From Akkermansiaceae bacterium (GTDB taxonomy: Bacteria > Verrucomicrobiota > Verrucomicrobiia > Verrucomicrobiales > Akkermansiaceae): a stretch of DNA of 49,594 bases. Both the position numbers and the translations under genes were made by a program. The stretch is from assembly GCA_903826205.1 (NCBI GenBank), contig CAIKDP010000189.1, positions 1-49,594 of the forward strand. The letters are read 5' to 3'. Of this stretch, positions 9,957-20,487 are shown piece by piece. Below the pieces are notes generated by a model. The model saw nothing but the letters and a program-made list of their open reading frames with translations, was not told the origin of the DNA and did not search any database. How positions within the stretch are numbered: the first letter of the stretch is position 1; each line of letters starts with the position of its first letter.

Positions 9957-10424
9957 CGGCGCGCGGTTTTACCCCATCCGGCAGGTTCGGCAATGCAAAA
10001 TGCGCATTACGGCCGGATGCCGCCCGCGCGCCCCGCCCCGGCGGGCATGCGCGTCAAGTTAAGGGGATAGTTATGAGAAACCACCGAGTTCTGGTAAATC
10101 GCACCAGAAAAACCACTGAAACACTGAGGACCACTGATATCACTGAGAAGATTTTTATTATTATTTCAGTGGAATCAGTGGTCCTCAGTGCTCCCAGTGG
10201 TAAAAATCGTTACGCAAAATCACAAAAACTTCGCTAACTTGACGCGCATGCCCGGCGGGCGCGGTTTGTTTCGCCTTGTCTAAGGATTTGAAAACCTAAC
10301 ACGACAGGGAATTCGCCCCAGACTGCAAGCAACGTGTGCCGCCGAGCCATTCTTTGCTAGCCGTCTTGGCGGAAATTCCGCATACTCTTAGGGTTTTCTG
10401 ATTGAATCCGAAACTAACAGAATT
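9957..10424. other. Divergent intergenic region between the sulfatase-like gene and the secreted-protein gene
   Basis: A gap of 468 bases between divergent genes, so it must hold at least two promoters. The only structure I can defend is the long CACTGA hairpin at 10112-10201. No confident -35/-10 pair could be assigned by eye, and no RNA gene is recognised. Confidence 0.5.
10112..10201. repeat. Long imperfect hairpin built of CACTGA units
   Basis: The left arm reads ACCACTG...CACTGAGGACCACTGAT...CACTGA and the right arm is its near-perfect reverse complement, about 35 bases each, around an AT-rich loop of about 18 bases. Each arm is itself a run of the hexamer CACTGA every 8-10 bases. A second copy lies at 35354-35439 and a half copy near 108-150. 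Confidence 0.8.
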
Positions 10425-12347
10425 ATGAACCCGAACCTGTTATTAACAACGGGGATCGATCCCCACCGCAGCCCCCGCAACCCGGCGTTAGGCCTGGCCT
10501 GGCTGCTGCTGGTCCTCACCCAACCTGCCGCCGGGCAACTGGCCGCCTGGGATTTCACCGGCGACAACACCGCCAGCGCCAGCTCCGCCGCGGAGGTGTA
10601 TGATGGCAAACTCGACAGCGCGAGCACCCTCACGCGCGGCAGCGGCGCGGCGGCCAGCGCGGCTAACAATTCATTCCGCAGCCAAGGCTTTGGCAACGAC
10701 GGGATCGCCACGGCCAACACGGACTACTACCAAGTGACCTTGTCCGCGGCTGCGGGATACACCCTTTCCCTCGGCACCCTGGACGCCAGATTTTCCGGCA
10801 CGGCGAGCTTTTTTGCCGCACCTGGCGTGACCGGCCACTTTGCCTACAGCCTGGATGGCGCCACGTTTGTGTGGATCGGCAGCCCGTTTGTCATGACGGC
10901 AGCGGGAGCCATGCCACAGATCGACGTCAGCGGCATCCCGGAATTGCAGAACGTGCCGGATGCCACCACCGTCACCCTGAGATATTATGCCTCCGGACAA
11001 ACCGCGACCGGCGGCTGGGGCTTGTATTCCGCCAGCACCGGCCAATACGGCCTGGCCATCAGCGGCACCCTCGCCACCTCCGCGATGCCATCCCTCACGC
11101 TCAGCGCCTCTCCATCGAGCTTTGCTGAAAATGCGGCCGCCGCCACCGGCACGGTGAGCCTCCCGGCACCCGCACCTGCCGATCTGGTCGTCACCTTGGC
11201 CAGCAGCGATGCCACCGAAGCCAGCGTGCCCGCCAGCGTCACCGTCAAGGCCGGCGACGCCTCCGCCAATTTTGAGATCACGCCGGTCAATGATGCCCTG
11301 GCGGATGGTGCGCAGGGGGTCGGTCTAACAGCATCGGCCGCGGGTTACACCAGCGCCACCCTGGCCATAACCGTCAACGATGACGGTGATGCACCCCCCA
11401 ACCTCAGCCCGGGAGCCATCGCCTTTGTCGGCTTCAACGCCGATGGCAATGATGACCTCGCCTTTGTCGCGCTGGCGGCCATCGCGGCCAACGACACGAT
11501 TTTCCTCACCGACAAGGCGTGGAACGGCTTGGACTTGGGCAAGAGCGGGGCCTTCGACAGTGGCGAAGGGCTTGTCAGCTGGACGGCCCCCGCGGGCGGG
11601 GTGGCGCCTGGCACCGTGGTCACCCTTAACAACCTCCACAATGCCACCCGCAGCGCCAGCGTGGGCACCCTCGCCGCCGCCGGCAACTTCGATCTGAGTG
11701 GCGACGGCGAAACCGTCTATGCCTATCAAGGGAGCGCCGGCGCTCCCACCGGCTTTCTCGCCGTCATCGCCACCCAATCCGTGGACGCCACAAGCGGCAC
11801 CGGCCTGGGATCCTCACACATCGTCTATCTGCCCCATCACGCGGACGTGGCGGCCTACACCGGATCGCGCTCTAACCAGGCGGCATTCGCCACCTATCTG
11901 GCGGCCATCGGCACCCCGGCCAACTGGGTGGCGGAAGATGGCACCGGCGACCAACATAACAATTCCATCGCGCCCGATGTGCCCTTCGCCATGCAGGCCT
12001 TCACGCTGGCAGGCGCCGCCGGCTACGCCACCTGGGCCAAGGACCATGCCAACAACGAAGCCGCCAGCGTGGACTCCGATGGCGACGGCGTGCCTAACGG
12101 AGTCGAATACTTCATGGGTGAAACGCATGGCACCTTCACCCCGAATCCGGCACCGGCCAATGGCAGGATCAGCTGGCCGCACGATGCCGGCGCCGATGCC
12201 ACCTACACCGTCAAAACCTCCACCGACCTCAGCCATTGGGAGACCGCCACCGCCGGGGTGAAGGACACCGGGGATTCCATCGAATTCACCCTGCCTGACG
12301 GAGCCACGCAAATCTTCGTCCGGCTGGAGGTGGTGACCCGCCCGTGA
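10425..12347 (+). CDS. Large secreted protein with Calx-beta-like domain and DSDGDG C-terminal region
   Basis: A 640-residue exported protein. A long n-region precedes a signal sequence (GLAWLLLVLTQPAAGQ). Residues ~40-215 form a beta-rich unknown domain. Residues ~221-320 look like a Calx-beta domain (SLTLSASPSSFAENAA and later ITVNDDGD). From about 324 (LSPGAIAFVGFNADGNDD) follows a domain seen in secreted surface proteins with lamin-tail-like folds. A calcium-type loop DSDGDGVPNGVEYF near residue 550 leads to a C-terminal domain (TYTVKTSTDLSHWET) typical of Verrucomicrobiota exported proteins. Function is unknown; adhesion or extracellular carbohydrate handling is a guess. No Shine-Dalgarno is visible before the ATG, which is also the case for several neighbours. 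Confidence 0.75.
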   Translation: MNPNLLLTTGIDPHRSPRNPALGLAWLLLVLTQPAAGQLAAWDFTGDNTASASSAAEVYDGKLDSASTLTRGSGAAASAANNSFRSQGFGNDGIATANTDYYQVTLSAAAGYTLSLGTLDARFSGTASFFAAPGVTGHFAYSLDGATFVWIGSPFVMTAAGAMPQIDVSGIPELQNVPDATTVTLRYYASGQTATGGWGLYSASTGQYGLAISGTLATSAMPSLTLSASPSSFAENAAAATGTVSLPAPAPADLVVTLASSDATEASVPASVTVKAGDASANFEITPVNDALADGAQGVGLTASAAGYTSATLAITVNDDGDAPPNLSPGAIAFVGFNADGNDDLAFVALAAIAANDTIFLTDKAWNGLDLGKSGAFDSGEGLVSWTAPAGGVAPGTVVTLNNLHNATRSASVGTLAAAGNFDLSGDGETVYAYQGSAGAPTGFLAVIATQSVDATSGTGLGSSHIVYLPHHADVAAYTGSRSNQAAFATYLAAIGTPANWVAEDGTGDQHNNSIAPDVPFAMQAFTLAGAAGYATWAKDHANNEAASVDSDGDGVPNGVEYFMGETHGTFTPNPAPANGRISWPHDAGADATYTVKTSTDLSHWETATAGVKDTGDSIEFTLPDGATQIFVRLEVVTRP

Positions 12348-12367
12348 ATGGCAGCTTTGTTGCCGAC

Positions 12368-12468
12368 GTTGAACCACCCTGTTTCGCGACCACCACAGGA
12401 ATGTGGTGGCTCCTTATTGCTCCCGCGCCTGAGGAGCGACGACATTCTTGTCGTCGTTGAACCACCCT
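12368..12468. repeat. GGAG-headed inverted palindrome pair (REPIN-like)
   Basis: Two palindromes with different arms and identical design face each other. 12390-12413 (minus): CCACCACA-4-TGTGGTGG with head GGAG. 12433-12456 (plus): GGAG then CGACGACA-4-TGTCGTCG. Both have 8-bp stems, 4-base loops and the GGAG tetranucleotide, and the arms covary. A 13-base direct repeat GTTGAACCACCCT bounds the unit at 12368 and 12456. This is the architecture of REP doublets mobilised by RAYT transposases; no RAYT gene is in the window. It lies between convergent genes and may also act as a terminator. Confidence 0.75.
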
Positions 12469-12479
12469 ATACCGCCGCC

Positions 12480-13886
12480 TCACCAACCGCCACCGAGCGC
12501 CTTGTAGAGGGCGATCAAATTGCCGGCGAGCGCGTAATTGCTCAGGGTCAGCTCGCTTTCCGATTGCAACAGCGAGCGCTGGGCGTTGAGGACGTTGATG
12601 AAATCAGTCTGGCCGGCGGTGTAGAGCTTGAGCGAGAGGTCCACGGCACGGCGGTTGGCAGTGACCGCCTCATTGAGTGAGGAGCGCCGCTTGTGTTCGT
12701 TAGAACTGGCGATCATCGCATCCTCGACTTCCTGCAAGGCCGTGAGCACCGTCTTGCGGTACGCCAGCAACGCCTCATCCCGCAACGCCTGTTGCACGCG
12801 AATGTTGGCCTGAATGCTGCCACCCTGGAACAAGGCCCAGTTGAACGACGGACCGAACGCACTGGAACGCGCCGCCGGGGTGAGCCAGTCGGACAACTTG
12901 GCGCTTTGCTGGCTGAGCGATCCGGTCAGGGAAAACTTGGGGAATAAATCGGCCACCGCCACCCCGATGCCGGCGGTGGCGGCATGCGCGCCGGCCTCGG
13001 CACGGCGGATGTCAGGCCGGCGCCGCAACAGGTCTGAGGGCATGCCGGTGGGCACCTTGGCGGAGGCGGTGGGCACCGGGCCGGCGTCCGCCAGCTGGGC
13101 TAACAAATCCGCCGGCGGCCGGCCGAGCAACACGGCAATGGCATGGGCGGATTGTCTGGCGGAGGTTTCCAAACGCGGGATCTGGGCCTGGGTATTGGCG
13201 ACGAGGGCGGTGGAGTTGACCACGTCGAGTTCGCTGGCGAAGCCGGCGTCGCGGCGTTCCTGGGTGATTTGGGCGCTGTGTTGTTGCGCGGTGAGGTTGC
13301 GCCGCGCAACGTTGATTTGGTCCTGGATCGAACGCAACTGGCAATACGTTAGAGCCACTTCCGCCGCCATGCTCAAGCGGGTGGCATCCAAGTCCGCCGC
13401 CGCCGCCGCGACGCGGGCCCCCGCGGATTCAAGGCTGCGGCGGTTGCCGCCAAACAGATCGAGCTCCCACGCGGCCGCCAGACCGCCGCGATAACTGCGG
13501 CCACTGCCTGACCCCGTGCCCGAGCCACCGACGTCGAACGCCTGCCCACTGCCCGTGGCACTGAGCCATGGCCAGAACGGGGCGGCCGCTCCCTGCCGCT
13601 GCGCGCGGGCCTGGGTGAGACGCGCCACGGCGATTTTCACATCGAGATTGGCCTCAACAGCGGCTTCCACCAGCGCGTTGAGTTTGGCATCATGAAACCT
13701 CCGCCACCAGCCCGCCAAGGCCGCGGGGTCCGCCGCCGCACCCGGCTTCTTGTCAAAACTCCAGGCGGCGGGCAGCTTCCCGTCAGGTTGTTGGAAGTCC
13801 GGCCCCACCGAACAGGCGGTCAGACAGAATCCTAACAGCAGGATGTATGTTTTGTTAGATGTCATAAGCGCGAAAGGCGTTGTCAT
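12480..13886 (-). CDS. Outer-membrane efflux lipoprotein (NodT/OprM family)
   Basis: Outer-membrane channel of a tripartite exporter, 468 residues. The N-terminus has a lipoprotein signal ending in the lipobox LTAC followed by SVGPDFQQP, the usual beginning of mature NodT/OprM-type proteins. Two OEP repeats follow; the second contains the family signature DLLRRRPDIRRAE, and the C-terminal half has QGGSIQANIRVQQA and long helices rich in Ala and Gln. The ATG at 13886 overlaps the permease stop (ATGA). A second ATG at 13865 (MTSNKTYILLLG) would give a shorter signal peptide and is nearly as good. It is the last gene of the four-gene efflux operon. Confidence 0.92.
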   Translation of the reverse strand: MTTPFALMTSNKTYILLLGFCLTACSVGPDFQQPDGKLPAAWSFDKKPGAAADPAALAGWWRRFHDAKLNALVEAAVEANLDVKIAVARLTQARAQRQGAAAPFWPWLSATGSGQAFDVGGSGTGSGSGRSYRGGLAAAWELDLFGGNRRSLESAGARVAAAAADLDATRLSMAAEVALTYCQLRSIQDQINVARRNLTAQQHSAQITQERRDAGFASELDVVNSTALVANTQAQIPRLETSARQSAHAIAVLLGRPPADLLAQLADAGPVPTASAKVPTGMPSDLLRRRPDIRRAEAGAHAATAGIGVAVADLFPKFSLTGSLSQQSAKLSDWLTPAARSSAFGPSFNWALFQGGSIQANIRVQQALRDEALLAYRKTVLTALQEVEDAMIASSNEHKRRSSLNEAVTANRRAVDLSLKLYTAGQTDFINVLNAQRSLLQSESELTLSNYALAGNLIALYKALGGGW

Positions 13887-15247
13887 TCATAGCGAAGCGC
13901 CTCGATCGGATCCAGGCGCGAGGCTTTCCAGGCGGGATAAAAACCAAAGATGATGCCGACGGATGCGGACACCAGCACCGAGGCGATGATGGCGCCCAGC
14001 GAGGGCAGCGTGGGCCAATGCAGGAGCGTGGCGACAAGATAGGAGGTGCCGCGCCCGAGCGCGATGCCCATGGCCCCGCCGGCCAGACATAACATGACGG
14101 ACTCGGTGAGGAACTGCCGCAGGATATCCGCGCCGCGCGCGCCCACCGCCATGCGCAAGCCGATTTCCTTGGTGCGCTCGGTCACCGAAACGAGCATGAT
14201 GTTCATGATGCCGACGCCGCCGACAATCAGCGAGATCATGGCAACCACCAGCAACAGCTTGGTCATCAAATCCGAGGTGGATGACAGGGCTTTGGCGATC
14301 TCGGCCAGGTTGCGGATATTGAAATCATCCACTTCGCCTTCACCGATGTGGTGGCGTTCATGGAGCAAGGCGGTGATTTCGGCGATGGCATCGGCCGTCT
14401 CCGCGGCACTGGCGGCGGACACCACGATTTGATCCACCGTGATCATGCGCACCGGGGTCGGACTGTTTTTGGTTTGCATGGCCGAGCGGTTGGCATAGGT
14501 CCCCCGCGACGACCCGGGAAAGAGTTGCCCGCGCGGGGTGCTGGTGCTCGTCGTCGTGGCGGGCGTGGCGATGTTGGCGGTGGTCGCGCCGGACACCCGG
14601 AACTTGATGGTCGTCCACGGGGCAATGAGCACATCATCCTGATCGCGCCCCATCATGTTGGCGCCCTTTTTCGCGAGCACCCCGACCACGCGCAGGGCGA
14701 CGTTTTGCAGGCGCACCTCCTGGCCGATTGGCGACTGTCCTTGGAACAACTCGCGCGCCAGCGTCTGGCCAACCAGGCAGACCCGGGCGGCGTTGCGCAC
14801 ATCGCGCTCATCAAACGTCGCGCCTTCGGTCAGCGACCACTCGCGCACCTTGAGATAGTCCGGGGTGGTGCCCTGGATTTCGTTAGGCACCCAGTTTTTG
14901 TTGCCGCAGATGACGGGGGCGTTTTTGGAGCGGACCACGGCGGCGGTGTTGCGGACCGACGGGCATTCGCGCAGGATGGCTTCGCTGTCATCGGGGGTCA
15001 GGGTCATGGTGCTGCCGGCGCCAAAGGACACCCCGCCGCTGGCCGCCGCGCCGGGGAAAATCATCAGCGTGTTGGCTCCCATGCTGGCAATGGTTTTCTG
15101 GATGGATGCCGATGACCCGTTGCCGATCTCCATCATGGCAATCACCGCGCCCACACCGATGACGATGCCGAGGGTGGTCAACGCCGAGCGCATCACATTG
15201 CGGCGCAAGGCTGTTAGGGAAGCCAGCAGGATCCGCAGGGTTTTCAT
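13883..15247 (-). CDS. MacB-type ABC transporter permease
   Basis: Inner-membrane permease of 454 residues. One N-terminal transmembrane helix (ALTTLGIVIGVGAVIAMMEIG) is followed by a large MacB_PCD periplasmic domain and a C-terminal FtsX domain with three more helices (ATPase and permease are fused in E. coli MacB but separate here). A Ser/Thr/Pro-rich insertion sits in the periplasmic domain around residues 220-265 (TPATTTSTSTPRG), longer than in typical MacB. The start ATG at 15247 overlaps the ATPase stop by 4 bases. The permease should pair with the ATPase and couple through the adaptor to the outer-membrane channel to export macrolide-like compounds, peptides or lipids; the substrate cannot be read from sequence. 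Confidence 0.92.
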   Translation of the reverse strand: MKTLRILLASLTALRRNVMRSALTTLGIVIGVGAVIAMMEIGNGSSASIQKTIASMGANTLMIFPGAAASGGVSFGAGSTMTLTPDDSEAILRECPSVRNTAAVVRSKNAPVICGNKNWVPNEIQGTTPDYLKVREWSLTEGATFDERDVRNAARVCLVGQTLARELFQGQSPIGQEVRLQNVALRVVGVLAKKGANMMGRDQDDVLIAPWTTIKFRVSGATTANIATPATTTSTSTPRGQLFPGSSRGTYANRSAMQTKNSPTPVRMITVDQIVVSAASAAETADAIAEITALLHERHHIGEGEVDDFNIRNLAEIAKALSSTSDLMTKLLLVVAMISLIVGGVGIMNIMLVSVTERTKEIGLRMAVGARGADILRQFLTESVMLCLAGGAMGIALGRGTSYLVATLLHWPTLPSLGAIIASVLVSASVGIIFGFYPAWKASRLDPIEALRYE

Positions 15248-15948
15248 GAGCTGCCGGGCGTGATCCTTTCATCCGCTTCGATCAAGCCGTCCGCCATGCG
15301 GATCACCCGTTTGCAGCTCGCCGCCACCTTGGGATCATGGGTGACGATCAGAATCGTGATGCCATCCTGCTCATTGAGTTGTTTGAAAAGGGCCAGCACC
15401 TCGCGGGTGGTTTGGGAATCAAGGTTGCCGGTCGGCTCGTCGGCAAGCAGCAACGGCGGATGGTTGATCAGGGCGCGCGCCAGGGCCACGCGTTGTTGCT
15501 GGCCCCCGGATAGTTGCGACGGCTGGTGATCCATGCGGTCGGCCAATCCCACCCGCTCCAACATGGCCGCGGCACGCTGGCGGGCCTCCCGCTGCGAGAT
15601 GTGTTTGCCACCATACAACAAGGGCATCATCACCTGCGCCTGGGCCATGGTGCGCGGCAGCAAATTGAAGTTTTGGAACACGAAGCCCATCTTCTGATTG
15701 CGCAGTAGCGCGCGCTCATCGTTAGATAGGCGCGAGGCTTCCTGCCCGTCAAGCAGGTAGTCCCCGGAGGTCGGACGATCGAGGCAGCCGAGCGTGTTCA
15801 TCAGGGTGCTCTTGCCGGAGCCGGACGCGCCGGTGAGGGCGACCATGTCGCCCTTGGCGATGTCGAGGCTGATGCCCTTGAGGACGGGCAGCACCACCTC
15901 GCCCAGAAAGAAGGTTTTGCGGATGTCTCGCAGTTCGATGAGATTCAT
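15244..15948 (-). CDS. MacB/LolD-type ABC transporter ATPase
   Basis: Cytoplasmic ATPase of 234 residues, standard length for the LolD/MacB class. Walker A is GASGSGKST with Lys46, the signature is LSGGQ at 146-150, and Walker B is LLLADEP with Asp170 and catalytic Glu171. I set the start at the ATG at 15948 (MNLIELRDIRKTF), the normal family beginning. The longer open frame to 16137 runs back into the adaptor gene and encodes only Pro/Arg/Ser-rich shadow sequence. It lies 28 bases after the adaptor and overlaps the permease start, so the three are co-translated. Confidence 0.95.
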   Translation of the reverse strand: MNLIELRDIRKTFFLGEVVLPVLKGISLDIAKGDMVALTGASGSGKSTLMNTLGCLDRPTSGDYLLDGQEASRLSNDERALLRNQKMGFVFQNFNLLPRTMAQAQVMMPLLYGGKHISQREARQRAAAMLERVGLADRMDHQPSQLSGGQQQRVALARALINHPPLLLADEPTGNLDSQTTREVLALFKQLNEQDGITILIVTHDPKVAASCKRVIRMADGLIEADERITPGSS

Positions 15949-15976
15949 GGGATCACGCGCACGCCGGTACCGCGGC

Positions 15977-17404
15977 TTATTTTTTCGGTCCGCCGCGCGG
16001 GGGGAATTTGGGTGCGAAGGGATTGGTGGTTTCGGTGGAGACCGAGGTGTCCCCCTCGCGCTGCTCGGCGACGACCACTTCCACGCCCTCGAGCGTGGCC
16101 TCCTCAGTGGCCGGCATGACTTCGGTGATGACGCCATCGCTGATGCCGACGCGCACCTTCAGCGGCTTGACCAGGTTGGACTTGTTGGATTCGCGCACCC
16201 ACAGGTAGCCGTTTTGGGTCTTCTTTTTCTCGGCCGCTTTCGCGCCGCCCTTGGCCGCGTCCTTGCGGCCGGGTCTGGCGGCATCCTTCTTGCCGCCCTT
16301 GGAGCTGAACGGGTTCTCCGCGCCGGGCGCGAGCTGGTTGTCATCCGGCCGCCAGCGCAGCGCCGCATTGGGCACGGTCAGCACGTTTTGCTTGTGATCG
16401 ATCTCGAACTTCACGCTCGCCGTTAGATAGGGCAACAGCAGGCCATCCGCATTGTCGGTGTTGATTTCGACGGTGTAGGTCACCACGTTCTGGCTCATGG
16501 TGGCGTTGAGGCGGATTTTGTTGACGGAGCCCTGGAAGGTCGTGCCGGAAAAGGTGTCCACAGTGAAGGCGACCGACTGGCCGGGATGGATGCTGCCGAT
16601 GTCGGCCTCGTTGACGGCCACCCACACCTCCAGTTTCTGCAAATCCTTGGCCAACAAAAACAGGCTGGAGGCACTCATGTTGGACACCACCGTCTGCCCC
16701 ACGTCCACCCGGCGGTCGATGACGATGCCCTTGACCGGGGAGGAAATCGTGCAATACCCGAGGTTGCGGTCCGCCAGTTGGATGGCGGCCTGGGCCTGCA
16801 TGACGGTGGCCTTGCTGGTGGCGATTTGGGCGCCGGCCACCTCGCAGGCGGCCTCGGCGGCGGCCATGTTGGCCTTGGCCACCTCGTGGGTGCTTTGATA
16901 GGTGTCAAAGGCCGAGTGCGAGAGGGAATCCGAGGGGCCGAGTTTTTCGGCGCGGTCCCAATCTTTTTTCGCCTGGTTCAATTGCGCCCGCGCTTGTTCG
17001 AGTTTGGCCTTGCTTTGGACGAGGCCGGCCTCGGCGGAGATGACCGCGGATTGCGCCTGCTGGAGTTGGGCCTCCGCCTGCTTCTTGTTGATGGCATAGA
17101 GCGAGTCATCGATTTTGGCCAACAGCGCGCCTTCCTCCACCTGCGAGCCATAATCGACGGTCTTGCCTTCCGTGTCAGTGCCGAATGACAGGATCTGCCC
17201 GGTCACCTGGGCGCCGATATCCACCACTTCCTCGGGCTCGATCGTGCCGGTGGCGCTGATGCTGGCGAACACGTCACCGCGTTTCACCGCGAGCGTTTGG
17301 AGTTCCGGCAAGGTCACCGCCTTTTTGGCAAAGACGCGCCACGCGACCCAGGCGATGCCAACGATGCCGAGAAAAACGAGGATTAAACGGAGAGGGCGGT
17401 TCAT
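15977..17404 (-). CDS. HlyD/MacA-family periplasmic adaptor
   Basis: Membrane-fusion protein of 475 residues linking the ABC transporter to the outer-membrane channel. An N-terminal anchor (LILVFLGIVGIAWVAW) precedes a barrel-sandwich half (GTIEPEEVVDIGAQVTGQI), a long Ala/Gln-rich coiled-coil hairpin at about 95-205, the second barrel half and a beta-barrel domain. A Lys/Ala-rich insert of about 40 residues (GGKKDAARPGRKDAAK) near residues 360-400 interrupts the membrane-proximal region and is absent from ordinary MacA proteins. It is the first gene of the efflux operon; the 160-base gap to lpdA is divergent and should hold its promoter. Family call is firm, substrate unknown. Confidence 0.93.
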   Translation of the reverse strand: MNRPLRLILVFLGIVGIAWVAWRVFAKKAVTLPELQTLAVKRGDVFASISATGTIEPEEVVDIGAQVTGQILSFGTDTEGKTVDYGSQVEEGALLAKIDDSLYAINKKQAEAQLQQAQSAVISAEAGLVQSKAKLEQARAQLNQAKKDWDRAEKLGPSDSLSHSAFDTYQSTHEVAKANMAAAEAACEVAGAQIATSKATVMQAQAAIQLADRNLGYCTISSPVKGIVIDRRVDVGQTVVSNMSASSLFLLAKDLQKLEVWVAVNEADIGSIHPGQSVAFTVDTFSGTTFQGSVNKIRLNATMSQNVVTYTVEINTDNADGLLLPYLTASVKFEIDHKQNVLTVPNAALRWRPDDNQLAPGAENPFSSKGGKKDAARPGRKDAAKGGAKAAEKKKTQNGYLWVRESNKSNLVKPLKVRVGISDGVITEVMPATEEATLEGVEVVVAEQREGDTSVSTETTNPFAPKFPPRGGPKK

Positions 17405-17506
17405 TGCGTGCGGAGACGGGGGAAGTCACCATAACGCACCTACGCCACGCGTTCTTTCATGACGCCCGCAGCAACACCGGTATGCCACCACGGGGATTTT
17501 CACGCT

Positions 17507-17512
17507 TTGACA
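17507..17512 (+). promoter_or_regulatory. Possible -35 element before lpdA
   Basis: A perfect TTGACA lies 53 bases ahead of the lpdA ATG in the divergent gap. No good -10 hexamer is seen 16-18 bases downstream, so this is only a weak promoter candidate. Confidence 0.25.
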
Positions 17513-17564
17513 AGCCTGCCATTCTGCGACAAGCTGGTGGCGCAACTCAGAAATCACACATCCC

Positions 17565-18947
<1,383 letters not shown>

Positions 18948-18962
18948 CCCATACACCCACCC

Positions 18963-20363
18963 ATGAAACTCAGGTTTTGCGGTGCCGCCGGCACCACCAC
19001 CGGATCGCAACATTTGCTGGAGGTCAATGGCAAGCGGATCCTGTTGGATTGCGGCCTCTATCAGGGCAGCCGCAAGCTCGCCTACGGGATCAACTGCGGT
19101 TTTCCCCACTATGATCCGGCGGCGGTGGATGCGGTCATTTTATCCCACGCGCACATTGACCACAGTGGCAATCTGCCCAATCTGGCCAAGAAAGGCTTCA
19201 CTGGCAACATCTACGCGACGGATGCCACCCGCGACCTGTGCCAGATCATGCTGGCGGATTCCGCACGCATCCAGACCGGCGATATCGAATGGCTCAACAA
19301 ACACCGCAAACGCGACGGATTGGAACCGGTCGAGCCGATATACAGCGAAAAGGACGCGGAGCATTGTCTGCGCCAGTTTGTCACCGTTGGTTATGACCGG
19401 CCGATCTTTGTGGCGGACGGAGTGGCGCTCACCTTCATTGATGCGGGGCATATTCTCGGCAGCGCGCAGGTTTTGTTAGAGGTGAATGACCACGCCGACG
19501 GCAAGACCAAGCGGTTCCTGTTTTCCGGCGACATCGGCCGCGGCCACAACGAGGTGCTGCGCGATCCGGTGCCGGTCAAGGATGTGGATTTCTTGCTGAT
19601 GGAAAGCACCTACGGCGGCCGCGAGCACGAGGCGCCGCCGGGCGTCGGGGAATTTTTCGCGGAGGTCATCCGCCAGGCGGTGCGGCGCGGCGGCAAGATC
19701 CTCATCCCGGCGTTTGCCGTGGAACGCACCCAACAAATCCTGTTCGTCCTCAACGAGTTGTTCGAGGGTGGCAAGATTCCCGAGATCCCGGTGTATGTGG
19801 ACAGCCCGCTGGCGGTCAGTGCCACCGAGATCTACCGGCTGCATCCCGAGGCGTTCAATGCCGAGGTCTACGAGGCGTTGTTTGAAAAACAAAACCCGTT
19901 CGGGTTTGAGAATCTAACATTGGTGCGGTCGGTGCGCGGCTCCATGGCGCTCAACGAGCTCAAAGGCGTGGTGATCATCATTTCCGCCTCCGGCATGTGC
20001 GAGGCCGGGCGCATCCTGCACCACCTCAAGAACAACATCGGAGACCCGCGCACCACGGTGCTCTTTGTCGGGTATTGCGCGGACAACACCCTCGGCCGCC
20101 GCATCTGCGATGGCGAAAAAGAAGTGCCCATCCTCGGCGGCCGCTACCAAGTGCGCGCCAAAATCGAAAGCGTGGATTCCTTCTCCGGCCATGCCGACCA
20201 TTCCGAGTTGGTGGATTACTTCGAGCGCACCACCGGGCCGAAACACAAAGTCTGGCTGGTTCACGGCGAGTTGGATCGCGCGGCAAGCCTCCGCGAGGCC
20301 CTCGCCGCACGCCACGGCGGGGCGGTGGAACTGGGCGTGCTGGGGACGGAAGTGGAGTTTTGA
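18963..20363 (+). CDS. Metallo-beta-lactamase/beta-CASP RNA-processing nuclease
   Basis: Predicted zinc-dependent ribonuclease of 466 residues related to CPSF73-like bacterial proteins. The metallo-beta-lactamase motif HAHIDHSG gives His62, His64, Asp66 and His67; GHILGSAQV and FSGDIGR carry later metal ligands; the beta-CASP insert and RMMBL-type C-terminus follow, with ESTYGGREH, IPAFAVERTQQIL, IISASGMCEAGRI and VDSFSGHADHSEL. The two-enzyme comparison is RNase J versus CPSF73-type; motif order favours the latter. It lies 15 bases after lpdA and may share its transcript, with a hairpin terminator directly after it. Confidence 0.92.
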   Translation: MKLRFCGAAGTTTGSQHLLEVNGKRILLDCGLYQGSRKLAYGINCGFPHYDPAAVDAVILSHAHIDHSGNLPNLAKKGFTGNIYATDATRDLCQIMLADSARIQTGDIEWLNKHRKRDGLEPVEPIYSEKDAEHCLRQFVTVGYDRPIFVADGVALTFIDAGHILGSAQVLLEVNDHADGKTKRFLFSGDIGRGHNEVLRDPVPVKDVDFLLMESTYGGREHEAPPGVGEFFAEVIRQAVRRGGKILIPAFAVERTQQILFVLNELFEGGKIPEIPVYVDSPLAVSATEIYRLHPEAFNAEVYEALFEKQNPFGFENLTLVRSVRGSMALNELKGVVIIISASGMCEAGRILHHLKNNIGDPRTTVLFVGYCADNTLGRRICDGEKEVPILGGRYQVRAKIESVDSFSGHADHSELVDYFERTTGPKHKVWLVHGELDRAASLREALAARHGGAVELGVLGTEVEF

Positions 20364-20374
20364 TGGGTGAAACA

Positions 20375-20405
20375 AATCCCGCCCCCGCGCGGCTGCGGGA
20401 TTTTT
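20375..20405 (+). terminator. Intrinsic terminator after the nuclease gene
   Basis: AATCCCGC pairs with GCGGGATT across a 12-base loop, and the right arm runs into a short T tract, 11 bases past the stop codon. Confidence 0.7.
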
Positions 20406-20487
20406 CAAGAGCTGCGTCCCGGGCGGGTGAGTGGGGCCTCCTTTTTCACGGATGAAAAATCCGCGGCCTGCTGTGAGTAGTAGGGGC

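Noticed and set aside
12480-13886. Haem or two-component features in the efflux operon
   Set aside because: No CxxCH or histidine-kinase motifs are present; the operon is explained by adaptor, ATPase, permease and outer-membrane factor.
14348-15115. Plus-strand frames opposite the permease, adaptor, GspF, GspE and PPC genes (also 16586-17188, 27131-28201, 28149-29033)
   Set aside because: All are shadows of well-supported genes with no family resemblance of their own.
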